A stretch of 64,000 bases of DNA from Entrophospora sp. SA101 (taxonomy: Eukaryota; Glomeromycota; Glomeromycetes; Entrophosporales; Entrophosporaceae): assembly GCA_958430865.1 (NCBI GenBank), contig CAUDNR010002635.1, positions 7,465 to 71,464 of the forward strand, written 5' to 3'. Shown here one piece after another: positions 25,924 through 36,330 of the stretch. A model generated the notes under the pieces. That model saw only the letters and a list, made by a program, of their open reading frames with translations. It ran no database searches and was not told where the DNA came from. The position numbers were made by a program, and so were the translations under genes. Positions within the stretch are counted from its first letter, which is position 1, and each line of letters begins with the position of its first letter.

Positions 25924-26765
25924 TAGGGATGTCCACCGAAACTAAATACTTTCGGTAAAATTTTCGGTTTTGTTCAAAAACTGAAAAAAATTTATAAAAA
26001 ATTTATTTATTTTTGATAATGGTACATATATTAATAATATAAAACGAAAGTAATTATTTGAATTAAAAAAATGAGATGATTACAATATGTTTTGCATAAT
26101 TACATAATTCTAAATAGAATCAAATTAGAAATTCATGAATTATTGGACGACCTTCTTTAAATGTTTGGATATACTTGCAAAAAGAAGTGAGGTTAAAAAT
26201 AGCAAAGGACATTATTTTGCCAAGTGTCACTATTGTGTCAAATTTTTTGATGAGAAACATCTGGTAAAGGAATGTGGTGTAGTAAATCAAATTTCTTCTA
26301 ATAAACAAGAACAACCAAGTTTGTCTGAATTCTACGAAAGCACAACATTAATCACATAAAGGAATGATAATATTGATGGGGTATTAATCGGGCATTTATA
26401 ACGTGTTGTATATCTTCTAATGTTATATTTTATTGAGTTACTTGGATAATGTAGACCTGCCTACACACCACATAATAGAAATGTAAATCTCAGGAAGACT
26501 TTTTGATACAGAAGTGACTAATATTAATACCAAAATTAACCTGCAACTTGTGAAGACACCAATAATTATAAAACAAATGATATAGATAGTGGTTATGATA
26601 GTGATGCAGATGATGAAAACCAAAACGAAAGAAAAAAAAACTAGGATTAATTATAAATTTGATAATGATTTTTTGATATTTTTGATGGTAATAAAATAAG
26701 CGATGTTTAGTCAAATGTATTCATAGTTGACTTTCGAAAAGGGAGGGTTTCGGTGGACATCACTA
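25924..26765. mobile_element. Non-autonomous hAT-like element carrying a BED zinc-finger fragment
   Basis: The ends are inverted repeats: TAGGGATGTCCACCGAAAC at 25924 and the reverse complement of TAGTGATGTCCACCGAAAC ending at 26765 (one mismatch). Inside, 26135-26359 plus encodes 74 aa containing GHYFAKCHYCVKFFDEKHLV, a partial BED-type zinc finger like those at the N-terminus of hAT transposases. No 8-bp target-site duplication is seen (CTCTGTAT versus CACCTATT). About 842 bp, with no transposase core. Confidence 0.65.
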
Positions 26766-26930
26766 CACCTATTCCTTCCAATTTGGAACTTGATTGCTAA
26801 AACTTGTTACGTTTTTTCGACAGAAACACTCAATCATCAGCAAGAAATTGATTTAATTCTTCCTTATTAAATGTCAGTAAAGTGGGTGTCGGTAAAGTGT
26901 CCGGGTCCGCTTTTAAGGCTGAAAAAACAT

Positions 26931-27703
26931 GGAAAAAATTGCCAGATAAATTGATTTTATAATAAATAGAAAAGTTTTTACTTCTTCATCCTAAGGAATG
27001 TACAAAATTAAAAAAGTCAATTTTAATTTATGTGAACTAGAATGATTTTTAATAATACTTTGTGATTTGCTTTTGACTGGCTCCTCTTGTTCTTTTAACT
27101 TTCTCTTGATCGTCTGGAATATTGAAGAAAATTTTCATTTTGAATAAATAAAGAAATCTGTTAAAACATTGTACATAAAAGCTTGCAATTAATTGATAAA
27201 TGTAGCCATAAAACATAAAATAGTCAATATCGACCAAAAAGCTGCCTTCGCAATATGCAATTCACATCAAATACTATTTAGTAAACAATCTTTAGCCAGT
27301 CCCAAAAGGCCAGTTTTTAATTAATCTTTGGGACCAGATCAACACAACAAATGTTTTATGAGTTAAATGTTTTTTTATTTGTGTTGTGCTACTAATTTTT
27401 TCCAAATTGACAAATTAAACTTTTCATTTACAGTAACATTGAAAATTTGCAAAAAAATTTTCGATTTCCTCACTGTTCAATATTAAATTAAATTTTACCT
27501 TTTTTCAAAATAAATTTATAAAAAGATATTAAATAAAATTAAAATGTCATATAATAAATTATTATCATTAGAAAGAAGTGAATTTGTATATGCAATTAAT
27601 AAAGAAATGTATAATGCTCTGACTAATTCTGAAAGTCTTGAAAATAGAAAAGATTATTTTTTTTCATTAGTTGAAAAAAATAAGGAGCTTTCTGAAAATG
27701 AAA
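26931..27703 (+). repeat. Kinase upstream region plus first codons, copy shared by K0, K3 and K4
   Basis: The flank and first roughly 54 codons of the kinase starting at 27544 recur upstream of K3 (46159-46931, reversed) and of K4 (49856-50628, reversed). The K4 match is part of the large inverted repeat; the K3 match is a separate duplication that ends abruptly on both sides. Confidence 0.85.
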
Positions 27704-27972
27704 AACAATATTGTAAAGGATGGTTTATTTATAGCAGTGAATTAAATAATGTAATTTATAAAGTTGGCAAACCAAAAGAATGTAACAAGTGTAAAACAAC
27801 AAGATACTCTGATAGATTCTGTGAAGGTTGCATTAGTTTACAACTACAGAGTCTTTTCACTAATTGGACATCTGGAAATAACATAATTGATAATTTTATT
27901 CAACAATGTCAAATGAAATCATCTCTGCCAACTTATATTTTAGAATGGATACCATTTGAACCACTGGTTTAG
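27544..27972 (+). pseudogene. K0: 5' half of a TKL-like kinase gene, cut by a retrotransposon
   Basis: Starts MSYNKLLSLERSEFVYAINK, continues through the Cys-rich CNKCKTTRYSDRFCEGC element and ends at ...ILEWIPFE, just before the kinase glycine loop. At 27954 the identity with K4 (exon 1, 50015 downwards) stops and the next bases are the 3' side of a retrotransposon gag frame, giving a chance stop at 27972. No kinase domain remains, so it cannot encode an active enzyme. The promoter is intact and identical to that of K4. Confidence 0.85.
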
Positions 27973-28351
27973 TCTCCGAATTGTCTTCTTTTGTTGTGTT
28001 CTGGCCTCCCCCTGATAATGATCTTGATATTCCTCCAAAAAATCCACTCATCTGGTCTTCCTTTGCTTTTGCTACTAATGCTCTGTATTGAAGGAGTTTC
28101 TTTTCGTATTCCTGTATTTTAAATTCCCGGTCCCTTTTATCTAGTTCTGTACCCTTTTCTCTTTGGAATTCTAATGCTACCTTTTTACTAGTAACTTCAG
28201 TTATTGCCCTTTCTAGGTCCCTAAGGGTCGATTTTGGTGGTGATATTTCTGGGGAGTTAGTAGCGTTTTCTAGTGTAGTATCTCTCAGATATCCTGGGCT
28301 CTTCCGGTATGGTGTTTCTTCTATAATCAAGATAGTACTATCGTCCTCCAC
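27955..28351 (-). pseudogene. LTR-retrotransposon gag N-terminus, truncated
   Basis: The frame starts at 28351 with MEDDSTILIIEETPY, directly downstream of a primer-binding-like site and LTR. It has a charged helical segment (DLERAITEVTSKKVALEFQR, then KRDREFKIQEYEKKLL) typical of the head of fungal Gypsy-type gag proteins. It is cut at about 27955 where kinase K0 begins. The predicted frame runs on into antisense kinase sequence, which is fortuitous. No capsid zinc knuckle, protease or polymerase is present. Confidence 0.6.
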
Positions 28352-28433
28352 TTTTGCTTAATTAATTTATGTTTATAGGTTCTGACTATAATCTTCCAAC
28401 AGCAGATATGAGGATCTAGCTGTCAATTATAGT

Positions 28434-28452
28434 CCTGTCGTCGTCGCCAAAA
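28434..28452 (-). other. Primer-binding-site-like motif of the LTR element
   Basis: On the minus strand TTTGGCGACGACGACAGG follows the putative LTR end (...CTCGCA). This is the position and TGGCGACGAC-like sequence commonly seen in fungal Gypsy elements. Confidence 0.5.
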
Positions 28453-29190
28453 TGCGAGCGTGCAAATTCAATTACAGCTCGGGTTGTGTCCAATAAAATA
28501 TATAAGATAAAATAAATAAAAGTCCAATATATTAATCTCCCTGTATCCGCACACAGCTCAGGGTTCTCAATACTCTATACCAGGCCTCTGTATCCGCACA
28601 CAGCTCAGAGCCTACTCCAATCTCTCTCTCTCTCTCTTGCGCAATCTCTCTCTACAGTACTAATGGAAGTACTGCTGGCAAAGCCTAAAAATAATCAATA
28701 AATGTTCCACTGTCTGACTAAGGCGTCCCTTAGTTAGTATGGTCTTAATTTGAGGTGAGGTATGCTTTTCAGCAAAGATTTATCAAGGGGTTTTATTAGA
28801 GGTCCAATTAGTTATTGTAAAAGTGTTATGTGTCTTTATTAGCGATATTATTTTGTTACAAAGTTAATATTATTATTATTATCCTATCATGAACATGATG
28901 ATTCTCACTTGGTCTAAAACCAAGGCTATTTATACCTCTTGAGGTATTACAAATAACATGACCTTTACAATATTTTGTCCAATAATATATGCTTATTAAT
29001 CCTATTTTCTGTAATACTAGCTTACTAATCATTAATTACTAATGCTATGACTCATAATGACTAATCCTATGAGTCACTATTACAAATAATTGAATTAATA
29101 ATTAAAAGTAAATAATTATGTCATAAAATAAGTTAAAAATAGAAATGATGTAATGTGTAACATGACGCAGTATGTGGCGTAGTTGTTACA
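28453..29190 (-). mobile_element. 5' LTR of a truncated LTR retrotransposon
   Basis: On the minus strand the segment begins TGTAACAACTACGCC (with a GTAAC...GTTAC near-palindrome at its start) and ends ...GCTCGCA, fitting TG...CA ends of about 738 bp. It contains two copies of a CTGTATCCGCACACAGCTCA motif and a TC microsatellite (about 28622-28640). No second LTR is in the window, so the outer boundary is a best guess; it could extend towards 29270. Confidence 0.5.
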
Positions 29191-29299
29191 CAAAATATTA
29201 AGATAAAAATAGAAAATGATGTCATTGTCACGTGGCTACCGCAGTAAGTTGGTTCCGATTGATCGACATGCTCGGGACTTCCCCAGTCCTTATTTACAA

Positions 29300-31371
29300 T
29301 CTCACAATCTTCATTTGTATTATTTCCAGAATTGTTATCAATATCATAACATTCTCGTTCTAAATAATTATTTCTATCAGTTTCATTAACTTTGCAATGA
29401 TCATGAAAATAACTATTTTCTGAATTATGTTCTTCAACAAAGGTATCTTTTACTAAATCTCTTGGATCATAATTATTATCAGAAAATTTGTAAATTGATT
29501 CATCTTGATTAGTTTCACTGAAGATTCAGCATTACTATCACTAAGGTTTCTGGTCCAAACTGTTTTCTCAAAGCCCAAACTAGTTTGGGCAATTTGGGCT
29601 TCTCAACATTTTTTATAAGCATGAACATTAAAAAACTATATGAATCAACTTGTTTTAACTTAAACAACTTTAAAATAATTTCGCCCAATTTCGGCTAATA
29701 ACAAAAAGTAGTTTGGGCTTATAAAAAAATAATTTTTGCCCAAAGTATTTGGGCAATTTCGGCTACTAATAGAAGCAGTTTCGACCAGAAACCTTAACTA
29801 TCACAAAATACTTCATTATTTAAATCCATGATTTCGCATATATCCAGAAATTGGTTCTGTATATTATTTAATACCTCTTCATCTCCACCAGAAAAATCAT
29901 TCACTGTATCATCATCATCATCACTATCATCAGAAATAAAGTCCTGTATCATTTATTAATTTTTTAAGCTCTTCTTCTGATAATTTCTGCCCATAATATT
30001 GAATTTCTTTTTTAGTTTGTGCAAGGTAATAACTATAGATTTTTGACATATCTTCTACTTTTTCTAAATTCAAATTATGCCTTCTTGTACTATATAACCA
30101 ACCTAAATTTGAAAAATTTCACTCGCAGCCAGCACTATGTGGAACAACAGAAAAAAGTTTTATTGCAAGTTCTTGTAAGTGGTTATGGTTATCCTCACAT
30201 GTATACCACCATGTCAACAGGGTGTCATGATTGATGTTATAAGTAGCATCAAATGGTATGTTATTTGTTTTGTAATTTCTAAGTTGTGATAGCAATTCAC
30301 TATTAGAAAATTTGGAGTTCTCCATATTGTACCACATAGTTGCAGCTATTTCTGCAATTTTACGAAAATTTCCATGCTTTATACCTTTGCCTATATAAAA
30401 CAATTACTTATTAGAAATAAATAAAACTCTTAGATGATTTCAAAATGTTTAATAAAAATTACCTTTATAGGCTGGATTTAGGAAAAATGCCAATATATAC
30501 TCATCACATTCAAATTCTCTCCATCTTTGATTGAACTTATTGATACAATAGTTCCTAAAATCCTTATGATATTCTATTGGAATAGCATTAATAGAAGATG
30601 CTAACTTTACCAAATTCAGGTAACAATCTGATAAATTGCATGCATTAGATTCAAGTTCAACAATTGAATTGTTTATTGGTTTTAGAATATGCACCAAATC
30701 TTGTAAGTTGTTGAAAAAATTTCTTCCATTTAGTAGTTGTCTTACTTCTAAAGAAACCACATCACAATTTTCATTCAAAATCTATAAAAAATAAATTTAA
30801 TTAGTACAAATTCATTGACAAAAATTTCAATAAATTATTTACCATATTAAAGCAAGGCTGAAGTTGTAAAATGAATTCAACTGTGTCATATGCAGATACC
30901 CATCTAGTCTTGGAGTATTTTTTTAATGATCCACCACTTATTTGGAATCTTTCAATACTATCTTCAAGAATTTTAGTTGCATGATGTGATTTCTTAAAGA
31001 ATTTAACAATTTTATTGCATATAGAAATTAAATTTTTGGAAAATCTATGTTTTAATATGTCTCTGGATATCAAATTGAAACAATGTACAATGCAGCGCAG
31101 GTTTAATATATATGGATGTTTGGATGTGATTATTCTTCTTGCTTCTTTCACATTAGCAGCTCCATCTGTAACTATTGCAGAAAATTTTCTTGTACCAATC
31201 TTATTAAGAACCTCTTCAACTTGAAATGCAATAAATTCTCCTGTATGACTTTTTGCTGAAAAATCTTTTAGGCAATAAAGATACTGTTGTCTACTTGATG
31301 TATAAATTATAAAATTCCAGACAGATATATTTCTTGGATTTGACCAACCATCCAGTGCTAATTACCAAATT
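29300..31371 (-). pseudogene. hAT-family (DUF659) transposase relic, with nested MITE
   Basis: Reading leftward from 31371: ALDGWSNPRNISVWNFIIYT, then KFSAIVTDGAANVKEARRII (the DUF659 core), then CIVHCFNLISRDIL. Introns near 30841-30784 and 30462-30393 separate further exons, the last carrying the hAT C-terminal dimerisation motif (TLLTWWYTCEDN, ELAIKLFSVVPHSAGCE). A TGA at 30119-30121 stands where the family has Arg (CGA in a CERNFS context); reading through it gives NFSNLGWLYSTRRHNLNLEK, so this is a nonsense change. An acidic Asp/Glu/Asn-rich tail follows in shifted frames and is split by a 254-bp MITE. The BED zinc finger and N-terminus are missing upstream of 31371. Inactive. Confidence 0.8.
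29543..29796. mobile_element. 254-bp hAT-type MITE with 8-bp target-site duplication
   Basis: The ends are inverted repeats of about 21 bp (TAAGGTTTCTGGTC... and its reverse complement with one mismatch), flanked on both sides by ACTATCAC (29535-29542 and 29797-29804). Removing it and one target copy restores the acidic-tail reading of the hAT relic in which it sits. Confidence 0.9.
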
Positions 31372-33353
31372 AAAGGTATTATAGTTTAGCTTTACATTGT
31401 TTGTTTAATATAAAAAATTTGTCTTCTTGTGAAAAATGACTATGGTTTTTTTAAAGATTGGTATTGATGAATTTTAGCATTACACACTATATGAAGTGAC
31501 ACTTATCCAATTGGCATTAAACTACTCACCTGGAAAGAAGAGAGAGATTGCTAGTGGGGTGTTTAGAATAGTGGTTATACCTCAAAGAGTGACCTTCAGT
31601 GCACCCACCACAACCTACAGCTGACTAGAGCTGTGGGAATAATTTTAAGTTTAAAGAACTGGTTTATATTTGATGCCTACTGTGGATTAGAGTCATCATA
31701 TACTCTGAAGTTCTCAGATATATTTTATATGTAAAGTTGGGTATATCTTACTTGGAAAATAATATAACATCAATATGTTGGATTTTATTAATAAAGAATT
31801 CTCATCAGAGTGATATTATACCACAAATGGTGTTTCCACCATTATTCAAAATAAGAGAAAAATCAGAAATGTGAAGAAAAAGAAAAGTTATGATTAAAAA
31901 TATTCCTCTACTCCAGTACAAGAATTAAAAATTGTAAAAATTATTATATATAATAAAGTTAAGAATAAAAATATAATTTATATGAATAAGTTTATAGTGG
32001 GGATTAAATTAATCATCCATTGATCTTTCAACATCTTTCCCCTTATTACTAGAATCTAATTATTAATTAATTAAAAAAAAAGATGTTAGTGATAACAATT
32101 AATAATTTAATTAACAAAATTTGTTTTTATTTACCATTGTTAAAGTCAATGCTTGAGAGAATATCATTAATATCAAGACTATTTAATGAACTGTTGTTAC
32201 TTTTATAACTTTTTAAACTTTTTGACTTGGCAATTTCATCATCTAATATTCTACTTTTATGATATGCATCTGGGTGTGATTTGTGTACTTGTTGCAAATT
32301 ATTACCAATGCCACTAGTAGTATTATTATTACTGCTATTAATATTATGTACTAACACTGTTGTGTCATTATTAATATTTTTAATAATTTCTTCTAGTTTA
32401 TTATCAGCAAATATGGAAAGCTCTAGAATAGTTGGTCTTTTAGATGGATCCACATCCCAACATTTCTGCATCATTTGTGAATAGTCATTAGGCATTCCAG
32501 ATAATATTGGTGGTTGTAAACCTTCACATATATCAAAAATTAAACGATGATTATGACCTCTATCATCAAATGGTGGATGGCCTGCAAATATTTCCCACAT
32601 TAACATCCCAACACTATAAATATCTGTTTCTTTTGTGTTCTTTGTATTAATTTTGCCTCTAAGTAGCTCAGGTGCAACATATGATATAATTCCATAGATT
32701 TTATTTGATGATTTTTCATCAACTGGTCCACATAATCCTAAATCTGTAATATAACAATCACCTCCATGCAATAATATATTGCCACTATGTAAATCACAAT
32801 GGATTAAATCTTTTTTGTGTATATCACCTAATGCATTACATAAATAAACAAAGATTGTAATTCTATTTTTTAATGTTAAATTAGAATGATTTTTTTGTAA
32901 ATAGTCCCTTAAATTTCCTTCTGGATATAGACTAAGAATAATTGCATAATTTCCATTATCTGGGAACTTAGTTACACCATAGCAAGAAACAATTAGTGGT
33001 GATTTAATTTTATAATAATTCATTGCCTGTAATTGAATATAAAATCAATTAGTATTATATAATACAGTGTTATTTAAATAAAATCACCAACCTCATCAAA
33101 AAATGATTTTCCTGGATTACTTGAATTATTTAAACTTTTTAATACTACTGGTTGCCTTCCAAAATAATAAAATTCCTTTTTATTTTCATCATAATCATCA
33201 ATACTTCCCCTTGTCCATGAAGCAGTATAAATTGAACTAAATCCACCTTCAGTTAATTTTGTTACTTTTTCAAATTGCTCAAAAGGTATCCATTCTAAAA
33301 TATAAGTTGGCAGAGATGATTTCATTTGACATTGTTGAATAAAATTATCAATT
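30612..33353. repeat. 2.74-kb direct repeat, copy 1 (hAT fragment to kinase exon 1)
   Basis: Matches 46933-49674 at a constant offset of 16321. The only differences I found are about five substitutions clustered at 32559-32645. The left boundary is inside hAT exon 2; the right boundary is inside kinase exon 1. Confidence 0.9.
31372..32126. other. Non-coding spacer between hAT relic and kinase K1
   Basis: No coding frame recognised. The part near 31990-32060 (TAGTGGGGATTAAATTA..., TACTAGAATCTAA) resembles the 3' flank of the other kinase copies (15470-15550, 35670-35735), so it is probably the kinase 3' untranslated or terminator region. Confidence 0.45.
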
Positions 33354-33703
33354 GTGTTATTCCCAGATGTCCAAGTAGTGAAAAGATCCTGTAGTTGTAA
33401 AGTAATACAACCTTCACAGAATCTATCAGAGTATCTTGTCAATTTACACTTGTTACATTCTTTCGGTTTACCAACTTTATATGTTACATTATTTAATTCA
33501 ACCCAAAAAATAAAATCTTCCTTACAATATTCTTTTTCATTCTCGGAAAGCTCCTTGTTTTTTTTGACTATTGAAAAAAAATAATCTTTTCTATTTTCTC
33601 TATCAGAATTGGTCATTGCATTATTCCACATTTCATTAAGAATTTTAAATACAAATCCCCTTCTTTCTAGTGGTATTAATGATAATAATTTACTAAGAGA
33701 CAT
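32127..33703 (-). CDS. K1: TKL-like serine/threonine kinase, two exons, 503 aa
   Basis: Exon 1 is 33703-33092 and exon 2 is 33026-32127, joined as ...FFDE|AMNYYK. N-terminal 150 residues: family-specific region with CNKCKLTRYSDRFCEGC (possible zinc-binding Cys pairs). Kinase domain: glycine loop TEGGFSSIYTA, VAIK-type lysine in PVVLKSL, catalytic loop HCDLHSGNIL (HCD instead of HRD), DLG in place of DFG, SYVAPE, DIYSVGMLMWEIFAGHPPF, and CWDVDPSKRP closing the C-lobe. The catalytic Lys, Asp and Asn are retained, so it is plausibly active. An Asn/Ser-rich tail contains KSHPDAYHKSRILDDEIAKS. The start is taken at MSLSK to match paralogues; an in-frame upstream ATG at 33751 exists. Substrate unknown. 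From 33353 leftward it is nearly identical to K4. Confidence 0.88.
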
Positions 33704-34900
33704 CATATAAAAGTAAATGTATTTATAAGATTTAAAATTTATTTGACTCAATCTATTAGTGTTTTATTGAATAGAGTGGAGAAAATAATTTTTTTTGTAC
33801 TGAGAATAACACAAGTCTGTTTATTTATAAATATTCATAATTTTTTACATAATTCTTTGTATTATTTCCTTTTGCAGAGAAATAATTGAATGGCGTGCAA
33901 CAAACAATTTTCAAAACTTCATAGATAGGTTACTACCGCAGCTAGGCCAAATTCATAAATTTTTTGTCAGTGACTATAATAACCTAAAAGGCAATTTATG
34001 GGCCTATTTTCTTGAACTCTGCTCGAACTTGAAAATTCAAGTTTTAACTTGAGTCTGTCCAACTTAGAGAATAAAGCGAAGAAAAGAATGATTCGAATGA
34101 TTTGAATAAATGAATAAAATGAATGGTTCGGGTGATTTGAATAAATGAATAAAAAAAACGAATAGTTAGAATAATTAGAATATAAAACAATAAGGAAAAA
34201 TAAAATGAATAAACAAAACGAACAAAACGAATAATTCAAATAAATAAAACAAATGATTTGGGATAACTCGAATAAATGATAAAACTATTTATACAGTTGT
34301 TTCGATGAATTATAATTAAATTTGCGTTACTTTAAATGCAACTTTCTTATGCATATATTTCAGAATCTAAAAAAATTTTTTATTAAAACATAGAATTGTT
34401 CCCATTTGAAATTTTTAGTCTGTCATAAAATCATTTAAATGTTCTAAATTCAAGCATGTTATTAGTATACAATTCATTATTGCTTCAATTATTTTCAGTG
34501 GTCTGCAAAATCATGATTTTATAAAAAAATTTCAAGTTGACTCAAGAGCTCGAGTTTTGAACTTGCATATTTAAGTCAAGGTTGGGTGACGAATGTCTCC
34601 TTTTCATCATATGATGAAAGTAAATGTAACGAAATAAGATTTCTACACTGAGAAATTTGACAAAAATGACAATTAAGCAAACAATTATTTTGTGGATTTT
34701 AAATTTTGGTTCAAGGTGTAATTAAAAAAAAAAAAAAATTCATGGTGGTGTTATTGTACGTGAAAATGAATTCGCAATTCACGTATGTGAAATTCGAATT
34801 TACATGGTGTGAAATTCAAATTAGCCAATCAGAATTTCACATAATTTCAATTTCATCATATAATATGAATTTATAAATATTAAATTTAGGAATTTATTTA
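33704..34900. other. AT-rich repetitive spacer with CTTGAA/TTCAAG repeat family
   Basis: Contains GAATAAATGAATAAAA-type simple repeats (34090-34260) and a GCCTATTTTCTTGAAC... segment (34000-34045) whose reverse complement recurs at 36470-36515. A plus-strand stretch at 33877-34042 reads codon-like (EWRATNNFQNFIDRLLPQLG) but matches nothing I recognise. Confidence 0.4.
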
Positions 34901-35390
34901 ACAATAACCAAGAATTGGCTCCAGGATGTCCTGTGTCTGATGCATGGAAAAAGGAAAAGGACATTACTCAGTATTTTGCAAATATTGTCCAAAAACCTGG
35001 AATCATAGAACACCTTTTAAACTCAAGGCTCATTTAGCCCTGGATGTCATTATTCTATTGCTCATTTTTATTTGGATGAAATTAACAATCAACAAAACAA
35101 TGAAATAAACAAAAATCAAATGCCCAAGCTCTTTTGTCAAACTTTTATGAAAGCACTGTTCTAATCGACCAAAGAAAAAATCAATTGATTTTGACTTTTG
35201 GCTTTTGCCTTTTGCCCTTTGTCATTTTCATCATTTTCGTCATATTTCATCACATTTGTCAGATGTATCCGTTTGACAAAATATTTTTTACACTCCAAAA
35301 TATTTTCATCACCCAACCTTGATTCAAGTCGAGTCAAGCTCAAGCTAAGCATAAACTCGGCTCAGCTTGTTCGGAGCTTTAATCAAAGTG
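34535..35390. mobile_element. Inverted-repeat-ended relic with a BED zinc-finger fragment
   Basis: AAGTCAAGGTTGGGTGACGAA near 34573 is mirrored by CATCACCCAACCTTGATTCAAG near 35308. Between them, 34930-35030 reads in broken frames as a BED-type finger (HY...CKYCPKTWNHRTPFKLKAHLA). Probably a decayed hAT/MITE-like element; ends and frames are degenerate. Confidence 0.4.
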
Positions 35391-35821
35391 CTTACAGATT
35401 CACATACAAGAAAGAGGCATTAAGTGAGGACCAGAGTAAATTTGTAAACCAATTAATTGATAAGCATCAAATTATTGTGAGTTGCTTGCAATTAATTAAC
35501 TGACCAAGAGTAACCCAAAAGTTAAGCTGTAATCAGCATTAACCAAAAGACTGCCTTGCCTTGCAATGTCACCATTTAACAAGAACTAGAAAACTGTAAA
35601 AAGTTTATTATAAGAAATATTATAATTTAGAAAAATAAAATAAAAATATAAATAGTTATAATGAATAAATAAATTATAGTGGAGATTAAATTAGTCACAT
35701 CAATTCTTTCTTTTAATCACTAGAATCTAATGCTTATTAATCAATCAAACTGTTAGTAATAATTAATGGATAGTAATTTCCAATGAATTAATATAGAATT
35801 TTTATTCACCTTTGTTAACCA

Positions 35822-36330
35822 AGAAAGCCAAAATCTAACAATTATCATTAATTGTATAACTTTTAAAGCACTTTGATCTAGCAATTTCTTCATCCAATAT
35901 TCTACTTGTATGGTATGCATCTGGATGTGATTTTTGTACTTGTTGCAAATCACTACCACCACCACCACCACCACTGCCACTGCTGCTGCTGCTGCTGCTG
36001 CTACAATCATTATTACGAATTTCCTTATGTTTATTATAAGAAAAGTCAAGAAGATCTTCACTAGTTGGTCTTTTTGATGGATCCACATCCCAACATCTCT
36101 GCATCATTTCTGCATAATCATCAGGCATTCCTGGTAATATTGGTGGTCGTAAACCTTCTTCATATATATCAAAAATTAAACAATGATCATGAGCTCTATC
36201 ATCAAATGGTGGATGACCTGCAAATATTTCCCACATTAACATCCCAATGCTATAGATATCAGATTCTTTTGTGTACTTTTTTCCTCCAAGTAGCTCAGGT
36301 GCAACATATGATACAATTTCATAGACCTAT
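35822..36330 (-). pseudogene. K2: kinase C-lobe fragment
   Basis: Starts abruptly in the activation segment (EIVSYVAPELLGGKKYTKES) and runs DIYSIGMLMWEIFAGHPPFD, GLRPPILPGMPDDYAEMMQR, CWDVDPSKRPTSEDLLDF. A Ser8/Gly-rich codon expansion (AGC and GGT repeats, 35960-36003) follows, then HPDAYHTSRILDEEIARSK and a stop at 35835. Glycine loop, catalytic lysine and HxD loop are all missing; upstream of 36330 is unrelated AT-rich repeat. The 3' flank resembles that of the kinase relic at 15.4-15.7 kb. Confidence 0.85.

Noticed and set aside
27049..27237. 62-codon ORF in the kinase upstream region, present three times
   Set aside because: It recurs through duplication of the promoter segment; no recognisable protein character beyond chance.
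27896..27960. gag C-terminal residues beyond ...TKPVV
   Set aside because: After the 27953 junction the frame is antisense kinase, so those residues are not gag.
32281..32484. Plus-strand Leu-rich 67-aa ORF within kinase K1 (also at 48602)
   Set aside because: Antisense of the kinase tail; its Leu/Ile run is the reverse of Asn/Asp codon repeats.
33877..34042. Codon-like plus-strand stretch (EWRATNNFQNFIDRLLPQLG...)
   Set aside because: No start, no family and no splice partner found; kept only as a note in the spacer entry.
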